NCBI GenBank assembly: GCA_958403605.1
Contig: CATXYA010000045.1
Location: 1-8,580, forward strand
Reading direction: 5' to 3'
From: an uncultured Oscillospiraceae bacterium
GTDB taxonomy: Bacteria > Bacillota > Clostridia > Oscillospirales > Ruminococcaceae
Length of the DNA stretch: 8,580 nucleotides
Shown: piece by piece, positions 1-6,480 of the stretch
Numbering within the stretch: position 1 is the stretch's first letter
Layout: each line of letters starts with the position of its first letter
The notes under the pieces: generated by a model
The model's database searches: none
What the model was told of the DNA's origin: nothing
What the model saw: the letters and a program-made list of their open reading frames with translations, nothing else
Position numbers and translations under genes: made by a program

Positions 1-1571
1 GCGGCGGCATAGGCCCAGCCGCGGTAGCTGTAGGGATCGCCCGTTTTGTTTGGCGTCACCAGCTCGGCGTTGGGCACGAGCTCTTGATAGCGCCGTCCCT
101 CGCACAGCAGGAAATCGCGGAAATAGCGCACCTGGCTGCTGACGGGGAAGGTCATCGTATCCCAGATATTATAGAGGTTGTTTTCCTCCACGTTGGCGCC
201 CCAGCCGCCCTCAAAGCCCGCCAGGATGCCGCCCAGCGCGCCGGAGAGCACACTGCCGTAATAGCCCGTGCGGCAGTTCATATGGTCCTCGGGGTCGTCG
301 GTGGTCATGGTGTTGAGGGTGCTGACGAAGTCGCCGTTCTCATCCACTTTCAAGCCCGTTTCCGGGTGGCCCGAATAATAGGGCTCGCCGTTGATGGACG
401 GGCACGCGGGCTCGGCGTGGAAGGCGTCGGTGAGATACCAATAAAATTCGTGCTCACGCCAATTGCCCAGCTGATGGAAGGTGAGCCAGTGCTGTTCGTC
501 CGGGCCGCCGAAGTTGATGAGCGTGCTGGGCGAGGCGTTGGTGCCCATCAGCGTGCCGAAGGGCGGCGCGCCGTAGGTGTCGATGAACAGGTTGATGGGC
601 TCGTTGAACTCGCGGATGTCGAAGTGGATGGGGCTGAACATACAGTTGTTGGCCTGATAGCGCGCAAACAAATATTGCAGGTACCGGGTATACACCAGGG
701 GCCAGTCGTAATAATACTTCCAGGTCTTGGAGCAGTCGCGGCGCAGCGCCTCAATGAAGACGGTGAAGCCGTTGGCGTTCAGCCAATCCATCTTTTTGTC
801 CAGCACCTGGAAATAGGCGGGGTTGATGCGGTCATAATCCGGCACCACATCCTCATAGCTGGGCACCCGGCCGGGGAACAGGAAGGGCCGGCCGCCCTCG
901 TTTACCATGTCCTTACAGGCGGCAACCTTGCCGCGGCAGCCCAGAGATGCCGAGCCGTCCACCGTCCAGGCGTTGCGGATGGTGGTCTCATGGCCGTCGT
1001 CCAGCATCAGCCAGGCATCCTTGCCATCGTTGGCCCAGGTGGGGAATCCGGCGATCATGCCCACGGTGTTATAACCCTGCCGGCGGCGCTGGCGCGCCAT
1101 GTCCTTGATGCTCATGCCCGGGCCGATGGGCCGCTCCTCCTCGTCGTCCACCCAAGGATAGCGGTCGGTGGCCAGACCCCACCAGGTGTCGCCCACCATC
1201 ACAAAGGGCGTGCCGTCGGCGTACTGCATGGCATGGCCGTTGGGCGTGGCGACCACCATCCCGCGGCGGGTGGGGTTTTCTGCTTTTTCCTCTTCTGTCC
1301 AATCGATCCCTACAAAGCCGCCCGTTTTGCCGCACAGCCCCGCGTCCTGTACGCTGGCGCCCGTCATATAGGTCCACAGGCCGGGCGCCGTGGCCGTCAT
1401 GCGGATACGAAAGGTCCGGCCGCCGTCCCAAAAGCCAAAGACGCGTTTGGCAAAGCCGGGGCCCTGCAAATCGGCCCACACCGTTACCTCCGTATAGGGA
1501 TTGGCATATTCCTCTGCTGCCTCCAGCTCCAGTTCCTGGAGCTCCCACAGGTGGATCGTTCGTTTTTCCAT
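1..1571 (-). CDS. Apiosidase-like (DUF5060-DUF4038, GH140-type) glycoside hydrolase, 3' end cut by window edge
   Basis: The first 523 residues are visible and the C-terminus lies beyond the left edge. Residues about 5-75 read as a DUF5060 Ig-like domain (NPYTEV at 24-29, GFWDGGRTFRIR at 46-57, GLWTY at 64-68). Residues about 102-500 read as a DUF4038 TIM barrel: RRGMV, YADGTPF at 117-123, GDTWW at 127-131, HWLTFHQLGNWREHE from 361, NGEPYY at 394-399, and SGALGGILAGFEGGWG from 443. In GH140 apiosidases the Glu of the NGEPYY-type strand is the likely nucleophile (here E396). D318 in HFD is my candidate acid/base. There is no signal peptide, so the enzyme should act in the cytoplasm on imported substrate. 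Start 1571 is chosen because GAGAGG (1586-1581) lies 9 nt upstream. An in-frame ATG at 1580, overlapping the upstream TGA as ATGA, is the alternative. The superfamily is secure; apiose as substrate is not shown. Confidence 0.85.
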   Translation of the reverse strand, partial: MEKRTIHLWELQELELEAAEEYANPYTEVTVWADLQGPGFAKRVFGFWDGGRTFRIRMTATAPGLWTYMTGASVQDAGLCGKTGGFVGIDWTEEEKAENPTRRGMVVATPNGHAMQYADGTPFVMVGDTWWGLATDRYPWVDDEEERPIGPGMSIKDMARQRRRQGYNTVGMIAGFPTWANDGKDAWLMLDDGHETTIRNAWTVDGSASLGCRGKVAACKDMVNEGGRPFLFPGRVPSYEDVVPDYDRINPAYFQVLDKKMDWLNANGFTVFIEALRRDCSKTWKYYYDWPLVYTRYLQYLFARYQANNCMFSPIHFDIREFNEPINLFIDTYGAPPFGTLMGTNASPSTLINFGGPDEQHWLTFHQLGNWREHEFYWYLTDAFHAEPACPSINGEPYYSGHPETGLKVDENGDFVSTLNTMTTDDPEDHMNCRTGYYGSVLSGALGGILAGFEGGWGANVEENNLYNIWDTMTFPVSSQVRYFRDFLLCEGRRYQELVPNAELVTPNKTGDPYSYRGWAYAA

Positions 1572-1576
1572 GGTTT

Positions 1577-2530
1577 TCATCCTCTCGTTTTGTTGGTTTC
1601 TGGGTCACCCTGCAGCGCTTTGCGCGCCGCGATGATAAAAGCGTTCCGCTGAGCCGCCAGGGCGTCCATATCCCGCTCTGTCCAATCATAAAAGCCGCGG
1701 CCCGTTTTGCTTCCCAACGCTCCCTGCTCCACCAGGCGGCGCATGGCGGGGTTTCCGGTATCCGCGCTCAGGCCGGGCAGCACGTTTTCCTGCACCGAAA
1801 GGCACAGGTCCAGCCCCACGGCATCCACATGCTCCAGCGGGCCCCAGGCGGGGAAGCGGATGCCCATGCCCGCTTTGATGGCGGTGTCCACGTCCGCGGC
1901 GCTGGCCAGGCCCATGTCCACGATGTTGGCCGCCTCGCGGATGATGGCCTGCAGGATGCGGTTGGCCAGCTGGCCCGGCAGGTCCCGGTTCACGATCACG
2001 GGCTGCTTGCCCCAGGCCGCCAGCTCGGCGCGCACGCGCTGCGCCAGGGCGCGGTCCGTGCGCTCCCACAGCACTACCTCCACCAGGGGCACCAGATGCG
2101 CGGGCAGCCAGAAGTGCGCGGTCATCGTGCGCTCGGGATGGCACGCCGCCTTGGCGGCGATGTCCGTGATGCGCAGGCCCGAGGTGTTGGACAGCAGGGG
2201 CACTGCGGCGGGCAGCAGCGTGTCCAGTGTTTGAAACAGGGCCTGCTTGGCGGGCAGGTCCTCATAGATGGCCTCGATGACCAGCTGCGCCCCCTGCACG
2301 GCGAGGGCCAGATCTGTCTCGCACCGCAGCGCGGCGGCAGCGTCCGCCCCGGCGTCCGCCAGGCCGTTTTCCCGCAGCTCCCGCACGCAGGCCAGGGCCT
2401 TTTCCCGGCCCCGCGACGCGCCCTCCGGCGTCTGATCCACCAGGGTGACTTTGTTTCCGGCCAGGGCGGCCACGGCGGCGATGCCGCTGCCCATCATGCC
2501 CGCCCCCACCACCACGACGTTTTGCATCAT
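1577..2530 (-). CDS. 3-hydroxyacyl-CoA dehydrogenase superfamily protein, L-gulonate 3-dehydrogenase (lambda-crystallin)-like
   Basis: This 317-residue, probably soluble enzyme has an N-terminal NAD-binding Rossmann fold with GAGMMG at 9-14 and the ribose-binding Asp32. The C-terminal 3HCDH helical domain ends in GSKTGRGFYDW (273-283). The family's catalytic set is present: S117 in SNTSG, H139 in AHFW, E151 in LVEVV and N190 in LANRI. HFWLPAHLVPLVEV (139-152) and GIRFPAWGPLE (223-233) resemble the lambda-crystallin/L-gulonate dehydrogenase branch more than the fatty-acid enzymes, which usually carry HFFNP. In this operon I infer oxidation of a sugar acid or similar hydroxy-acid rather than acyl-CoA. 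Start 2530 is preferred because AAGGAG (2542-2537) lies 6 nt before it; the longer start at 2551 would read through that site. It follows the permease by 36 nt, and its stop is 5 nt before the hydrolase start. The family is firm; the substrate is open. Confidence 0.87.
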   Translation of the reverse strand: MMQNVVVVGAGMMGSGIAAVAALAGNKVTLVDQTPEGASRGREKALACVRELRENGLADAGADAAAALRCETDLALAVQGAQLVIEAIYEDLPAKQALFQTLDTLLPAAVPLLSNTSGLRITDIAAKAACHPERTMTAHFWLPAHLVPLVEVVLWERTDRALAQRVRAELAAWGKQPVIVNRDLPGQLANRILQAIIREAANIVDMGLASAADVDTAIKAGMGIRFPAWGPLEHVDAVGLDLCLSVQENVLPGLSADTGNPAMRRLVEQGALGSKTGRGFYDWTERDMDALAAQRNAFIIAARKALQGDPETNKTRG

Positions 2531-2566
2531 GCGTTTCTCCTTTTCCGCCAAAGCCCGTCACAGGCT

Positions 2567-3448
2567 TTACGCCAGCGGTTTTTTCAGTATTTTCCGCAGC
2601 AGCACCGTGATCACCATACAGATGAGGAAAATGGCCACTGCGATGGCGTTGCCGCGCCCAAACTCCAGGTTTTCAAATGCCACCAGGTACATGTACATGG
2701 GCAGTGTTTCGGTGGAATGGTACGGCCCGCCCTGCGTCATCACAAAGATGAGGTCGAACGCGCGGAACGCGTCGATCACCTTCAGGATCAGGATCATCTT
2801 CACCACGTCCCAGGACAGGGGCATGATCATATAGCGCACCAGCCGCCAGCCGGTGCATCCGTCCAGCGCCGCGTACTCCAGCACCTCCTCCGAGATGTTG
2901 TTGAAGGCCGAGTTGAACATCATCACCTGGATGCCGATGCTGCTCCACAGCGCCACAAAGATGCTGGCGGCAAAGGCCGTCTCCGGCACGCCCAGCGGGC
3001 TGATGTTCTCGCCGTAGCCCAGCATTGCCATCAGCCCCCGGGTGATGCCGATGTCCGGGGAAAACAGGTATTTCCAAATATAGCTGACGGCCACGCCGGA
3101 CAGCACCGTGGGAATGAAGTAGACCACGCGGAAGCCCTTGGAGCCCCGCAGCCCCACGTAGATGAAATATCCGAAGGTGAAGCCGATCACCAGCGACCCC
3201 AGCGTGGTGGCCACCATATAGATGAGCGTCAGCTTCAGGGAATTGAGGAAATTGCCGTCCGTCAGCAGCCAGGCGTAGTTTTTCAGCCCCGCGAAATGCT
3301 TGGTGGTGATGCTGTCCCACTCATACAGCGACAGCTTGAACGCGTCGAACACCTGCCACACCAGCAGCACGGTGTACAGCGCCAGCCCCGGCGCCAGGAA
3401 CGACAGCAGGATCCACCATTTTTTCTTTTTCTCCAGCCGCATCGTCAT
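2567..3448 (-). CDS. CUT1-family sugar ABC transporter permease, MalF/UgpA type
   Basis: This is a full-length inner-membrane permease of 293 residues. It opens with a short basic cytoplasmic tail (KKKK at 7-10) followed by a hydrophobic segment at about 11-33. Further membrane segments lie at about 74-98, 107-129, 157-178, 212-236 and 264-284. The EAA loop that docks the ATPase is EYAALDGCTGWRLVRYMIMP (191-210), with the conserved Gly at 197. The segment FDLIFVMTQGGP (231-242) is typical of MalF/UgpA-type partners. The start abuts the stop of the upstream permease (TGA 3451-3449, ATG 3448), so the pair is probably translationally coupled. AAAGGGGTGA sits just upstream and would also suit an ATG at 3442, giving a protein two residues shorter. 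No ATPase gene lies in the visible operon, so a shared MsmX/MsmK-type ATPase is expected. Confidence 0.93.
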   Translation of the reverse strand: MTMRLEKKKKWWILLSFLAPGLALYTVLLVWQVFDAFKLSLYEWDSITTKHFAGLKNYAWLLTDGNFLNSLKLTLIYMVATTLGSLVIGFTFGYFIYVGLRGSKGFRVVYFIPTVLSGVAVSYIWKYLFSPDIGITRGLMAMLGYGENISPLGVPETAFAASIFVALWSSIGIQVMMFNSAFNNISEEVLEYAALDGCTGWRLVRYMIMPLSWDVVKMILILKVIDAFRAFDLIFVMTQGGPYHSTETLPMYMYLVAFENLEFGRGNAIAVAIFLICMVITVLLRKILKKPLA

Positions 3449-4321
3449 TCACCCCTTTACCGCGCCCATCGTCATGCCCTTGATCATTTTTTCCGACGCC
3501 AGCGCATAGGCGATCAGGCACGGCAGGCAGGCGATGAACAACCCGGCAAACAGCTGGGGCATCTCCAGCTGCTGCTCCGTCACGAAGGCCCGCAGGCCGA
3601 TGGTCAGCGTTTTGAGCTCGGGCCGCTTCAGCAGCAGCGAGGCCACCAGCAGTTCGTTCCAGGCGGACATGGCCGCCAGTATGCCGATGGTGATCAGCCC
3701 GTCCCGCGTCAGCGGGAAAATGATCTTCAAAAAGCAGCCCCACACGCTGCACCCGTCCACGGTGGCGCATTCCTCCAGCTCCCGCGGGATGCCCACCATG
3801 AAGCCCTCCAGGATAAACACCGAAAACGGAATGCGGAACGCCGCGTAGATGAGCCCCAGCACGATCAGGTTGTTTTGCAGCCCCAGGTCCAGCGTGTTCA
3901 GGTAAATGGGGATCACCATGCTGTGCACCGGCACCATCATGCCCGCGATGACGAAGTAGAACACGGCGCTGCGCCCCTTGAAATTCAGGCGCGACACCAC
4001 GTAGGCGATGGTGGACGAGCACACGATGGTTGTGCCCACGCATACGGCCATGGCCAGGACGCTGTTGAGGATATTGACGCCCAGGCGGGACTTCACCCAC
4101 GCGTTATAATAGTTGGCGAACACGGGCTCCTGCGGCAGGCCCTAGGGGTTGGCCGTCAGCTCGTCCCCCGTTTTCAGCGAGGACATCAGCAGCCACAGGA
4201 TGGGCCATAAGGTGATGGCCGCCAGCACCAGCATCAGCGCCAGGATCACCCACGTGCCCCACCTGCTGCCGATCTTGATGCGTACCGACAGCTCATTTTG
4301 CCGGATCTTCGGCTTTTTCAT
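3449..4321 (-). pseudogene. CUT1-family sugar ABC transporter permease, MalG/UgpE type, interrupted by in-frame TAG at codon 60
   Basis: Read from the ATG at 4321, this would be a normal-length permease of about 290 residues. AAAGGAG (4336-4330) lies 8 nt upstream, an excellent ribosome site. Codons 1-59 encode a basic N-terminus and the first membrane segment (about 22-47), ending in TGDELTANP. Codon 60 is TAG, and the same frame resumes with GLPQEPVFANYYNAW and five more hydrophobic segments. The EAA loop is ECATVDGCSVWGCFLKIIFP (184-203), and the protein ends GMTMGAVKG. The remaining frame is clean, so a recent point mutation, a polymorphism or a sequence error is likelier than long decay. 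Re-initiation at GTG 4123 (224 residues) would lose the first membrane segment. CAGGAG stands 3 nt before that GTG, which is too close to be a good site. Family assignment is firm; functional status is uncertain. Confidence 0.85.
4142..4144 (-). other. In-frame amber (TAG) codon inside the MalG-type permease gene
   Basis: The TAG occupies 4144-4142 on the minus strand, exactly 59 codons after the ATG at 4321, between Asn-Pro and Gly-Leu-Pro. Reading continues in the same frame on both sides, so no frameshift is involved. A Tyr, Trp, Leu or Gln codon is one base from TAG. The other complete genes in the window end in TGA or TAA, so TAG is not seen as a terminal stop here, but the sample is too small to argue for recoding. 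Confidence 0.95.
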
Positions 4322-4346
4322 GCCGTCAGCTCCTTTCCGGGATGTA

Positions 4347-4384
4347 CCGGGCGCCAGTGGGCGGCCCGGGCCATTGGCGCCCGG
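4347..4384 (-). repeat. GC-rich stem-loop between binding-protein and permease cistrons
   Basis: Perfect 10-bp arms (CCGGGCGCCA at 4347-4356 and TGGCGCCCGG at 4375-4384) are separated by an 18-nt GC-rich loop. It lies in the 112-nt gap after the binding-protein stop and ends 11 nt upstream of the permease Shine-Dalgarno. No T tract follows on the minus strand, so it is not a standard terminator. By analogy with the malE-malF intercistronic region, it may stabilise the upstream mRNA or reduce downstream expression; this role is inferred. Confidence 0.7.
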
Positions 4385-4433
4385 GGAAAGCAGGGGGCGT
4401 CCGCCCGCCTGCCCGCCTCCGGCGCCTTTTTGC

Positions 4434-5876
4434 TCAGTCCATGGAGGCCTTGCCCAGTTCGTCCATGCGGGCCACGGCCTCGTCCACCGTCATTTTGCCG
4501 TCGATGACCATGGGGTAGATCTCCTTTTTCAGCGTGGCATCGATCTCCGGCTTGGAGGTGAGGCCGTCCATGGGGCCGATGGTGGTCTTGGCCGCCAGGT
4601 AGCGCTGATAGCATTCGTTGGTGACGGCGGGCACCTTGCTTTCGTCGTATTTGACATCGCCCGCGGGGATGGAGTAGCCATTCTCGATGAGCTGGCTCAT
4701 ATATTTCTGGCTGGTCAGGTACTTGCACAACTCTAGGCAGGCCTCTTTCTGGGCGTCCGTCTGGTCGGTGATGATCAGATAACCCGCGGGCGTGCCGCCG
4801 ATGACCGCGTCGGGGTCGCCGTCCGGGCAATCGGTGATGGCCGGGAAGGGGAACGCGCCCAGGTTTTCTTCCACCCATTCCTTGTCGCTGTTAGTGATAT
4901 AGGCCGCGATGCGCCAGATGCCCTCATAGGCCATAGCCGTTTTGCCCTCGATGAGCAGCCGCGGCTCATCTACCGCGGTGGACAGGCCGTTGATGCCCTG
5001 GTAGAAGAACTTGTGGTCGATGAGCTGCTGCAGCTTTTCCATCGCCGTGGGGAAGCCGTATTCCGCGCTGCCCCATTGGTCGAACGCGGAGGTGGCCAGG
5101 GCCTTGGTCTTTTCCACGCCGCACACGTTCACCATCAGCTGGGTGTTCAGCCAGGCGTAGCGGAAATCCGCGCCGCCCGTGGCAAAGGGCGCGATGCCCG
5201 CCGCGTTGATCTCGTCGCACAGGGCCAGCAGCTCGTCAAAGGTCTCGGGCACCTGCCAGCCGTGCTCCGCAAACAGCGTTTTGTTGTAGTACACGCTGCC
5301 GATCTGCCCCTCGTGGGGCAAAAACGGCAGGCGGCCCTCGGCGTCGGCCACGTTTTCCCGCACGTATTCAGGCAAAAACTCCGTGAAGTAGGCATAGCGC
5401 TCCTGGGAATAGACGTCGCGCCAGTCGATGATGAGGCCGTCGCCGATGAAGGAATTGGCGTAGGACGGCACGCACCAGGACAAATTGGGCGCGTCGGACC
5501 CGGCAAATTCCACCGCTGCGTTCTGCCGCCATTGGGTGGTGTCGCCGGAGCCGTCCACCGTCACTTTGACGTTGGGATAATCCTTTTGGAAAGCCTCCAC
5601 CGCCTCTTCATACAGCCACCAGGACACCAGCGCCGTGCCGCCGGGCATGGAAAAGCGGATGGACACGTCCTTGCCGCCGTTGATCTGGTAAATGTCCTGC
5701 CCCGTGTACTCCGACACGCCGATGGGCTGGGCGTCCGAGGTGGGCACGCCGCTGCTTGCCGGGGCCTGTGTGCCTCCGCCGCCTCCGCCGCAGCCGGCCA
5801 GCAGCGACAGCGTCAGGGCCAGCGCCAGGCCCAGCGAGAAACTCCGTTTGCCGTGTTGTTTGTTCATCTTTTTCAT
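4434..5876 (-). CDS. Extracellular sugar-binding lipoprotein (family 1 SBP, COG1653/UgpB-like)
   Basis: This 480-residue substrate-binding protein belongs to a CUT1 ABC importer. A lipoprotein signal peptide is clear: basic residues (KKMNKQHGKR), a hydrophobic stretch at about 13-27, and the lipobox LLAGC with Cys29 as the lipidation site. A Gly/Pro/Ser/Thr-rich tether follows at about 30-48. The mature part has the usual family 1 pattern, including a YPNVKVTVDGSGD segment near the start, aromatic-rich ligand-cleft regions such as the FRYAWLNTQLM segment, and a late AMAYEGIWRIAAYI segment. It should sit on the outer face of the membrane and deliver an oligosaccharide or glycoside to the two permeases. 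Start 5876 has GGAG 5 nt upstream; ATG 5867 is also possible. The cistron is flanked by GC-rich hairpins at 5908-5926 and 4347-4384, suggesting expression tuned separately from the permeases. Confidence 0.95.
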   Translation of the reverse strand: MKKMNKQHGKRSFSLGLALALTLSLLAGCGGGGGGTQAPASSGVPTSDAQPIGVSEYTGQDIYQINGGKDVSIRFSMPGGTALVSWWLYEEAVEAFQKDYPNVKVTVDGSGDTTQWRQNAAVEFAGSDAPNLSWCVPSYANSFIGDGLIIDWRDVYSQERYAYFTEFLPEYVRENVADAEGRLPFLPHEGQIGSVYYNKTLFAEHGWQVPETFDELLALCDEINAAGIAPFATGGADFRYAWLNTQLMVNVCGVEKTKALATSAFDQWGSAEYGFPTAMEKLQQLIDHKFFYQGINGLSTAVDEPRLLIEGKTAMAYEGIWRIAAYITNSDKEWVEENLGAFPFPAITDCPDGDPDAVIGGTPAGYLIITDQTDAQKEACLELCKYLTSQKYMSQLIENGYSIPAGDVKYDESKVPAVTNECYQRYLAAKTTIGPMDGLTSKPEIDATLKKEIYPMVIDGKMTVDEAVARMDELGKASMD

Positions 5877-5907
5877 CCTTTCTCCAGTTGGGGTCCAAAT
5901 TCACTGT

Positions 5908-5926
5908 GGGCGCGCGGCGCGCGCCC
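5908..5926 (-). repeat. Tight GC stem-loop in the leader of the binding-protein cistron
   Basis: GGGCGCGC (5908-5915) and GCGCGCCC (5919-5926) form a perfect 8-bp, all-GC stem with a 3-nt loop. It lies in the 74-nt gap between the DUF296 and binding-protein genes. The following minus-strand bases are ACAGTGAATTT, with no U tract, so termination is unlikely. It could mark a processing site or protect the 5' end of a shorter binding-protein mRNA; that is inference. Confidence 0.65.
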
Positions 5927-5950
5927 TCGTTCCCTGTTTTGCGCGCCGCC

Positions 5951-6406
5951 TCAGGGCGCCGCGCCCGCCCTTTGCCGCAGGATCTCCACGCCGTTTTCAT
6001 CCAGCGCGCGCTCCAGCGCCAGGCCCTCCAGCTCCAGGATGGCCACCTCCATGCGGCACAGCACCCGGCATCCCGGCTCCAGATGACCGGTGAACGCCTG
6101 TTCCCGCCCGGTATAGGTGGAGATCACCATGTGGATGTGGGGCTGGCCGTTGGCGATGATGCCGCTCATGGCCGCCACCCCAATGGGCTCGTCTTGCCAG
6201 GTGCGCATGCGGTTCTCCACGGGCATCGTCAGCGTGACGACGGAATGCATCGTACATCGGTCCAGCGTGCCCAGCCCTGTGGTAACGATACCATTCACGA
6301 TTTGTTCTTGATCGATCACCTTTTGGATCTCCTCCAACAGGTAATCGCCCTTCGTCAGCTGTAAAATGTGCAGTTTTTTCCCCGTTTTTCCATAAAAATT
6401 GACCAT
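5951..6406 (-). CDS. PPC/DUF296-domain protein, first gene of the sugar operon
   Basis: The 151 residues form a single PPC (plants and prokaryotes conserved, DUF296) domain. Visible hallmarks are LTKGDYLLEEI (17-27), a GIVTTGLGTLDRCTM strand-turn (39-53), PHIHMVIS (89-96) and GHLEPGC (107-113), with a late MEVAILELEG strand. His90, His92 and His108 match the conserved histidine cluster of bacterial members, a possible metal or ligand site. In plants the domain accompanies AT-hook DNA-binding proteins; here there is no AT-hook and bacterial function is largely undefined. Start 6406 is favoured because GGGGAGG (6420-6414) lies 7 nt upstream; ATG 6412 is only 1 nt from that motif and ATG 6481 is an extension across the operator. 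As the first gene after the operon promoter it should be co-induced with the transporter. A role as small-molecule binder, regulator or enzyme in this pathway cannot be decided. Confidence 0.85.
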   Translation of the reverse strand: MVNFYGKTGKKLHILQLTKGDYLLEEIQKVIDQEQIVNGIVTTGLGTLDRCTMHSVVTLTMPVENRMRTWQDEPIGVAAMSGIIANGQPHIHMVISTYTGREQAFTGHLEPGCRVLCRMEVAILELEGLALERALDENGVEILRQRAGAAP

Positions 6407-6421
6407 GACCATGCCTCCCCG

Positions 6422-6469
6422 CCAAAACTGCTCCCACCTGGACAAGGATGGCAAATCACCTTGTTTTGG
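6422..6469 (-). repeat. Foldable 5' leader of the sugar operon
   Basis: In the predicted untranslated leader, CCAAAA (6422-6427) pairs with TTTTGG (6464-6469), and inside it CAAGG (6443-6447) pairs with CCTTG (6459-6463). The outer stem ends 1 nt from the GGGGAGG ribosome site, so folding could affect initiation. Part of the outer arm is shared with the operator. The stems are short and AT-containing, and no known riboswitch pattern is recognised. Confidence 0.35.
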
Positions 6470-6480
6470 GAACGTTCTCA
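6467..6480. promoter_or_regulatory. LacI-family operator O1
   Basis: TGGGAACGTTCTCA is a 13/14 match to the perfect CG-centred palindrome TGAGAACGTTCTCA, the shape bound by LacI-family regulators. It lies at about +5 to +18 from the predicted operon start site, a position suited to blocking transcription. It shares AACGTTYTCATCTT (6471-6484) with the second site. It also fits the CcpA cre consensus with one mismatch, so catabolite control is an alternative or addition. Confidence 0.7.

Noticed and set aside
84..1652. Long open frame on the plus strand (522 codons) opposite the DUF4038 gene
   Set aside because: It is antisense to a convincingly conserved hydrolase. Its product is Gly/Ala/His-rich with no family pattern, the usual antisense shadow of GC-rich coding DNA.
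4142..4144. Genome-wide recoding of TAG as an amino acid
   Set aside because: Only one internal TAG is present, and the other complete genes read normally to TGA or TAA. Mutation or sequence error is simpler.
1829..4210. Open frame of 793 codons on the plus strand opposite the dehydrogenase and both permeases
   Set aside because: It spans the complements of three recognised genes and has a His/Gln/Gly/Arg-rich low-complexity product with no plausible start signal. Codon bias on the opposite strand explains it.
4347..5926. Hairpins flanking the binding-protein gene as intrinsic terminators
   Set aside because: Neither is followed by a T tract on the transcribed strand, and the downstream genes clearly belong to the same transport system.
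6467..6480. Calling this site purely a CcpA cre box
   Set aside because: It fits cre with one mismatch, but the related second site and the adjacent LacI-family gene make a local operator the better reading. Dual use remains possible.
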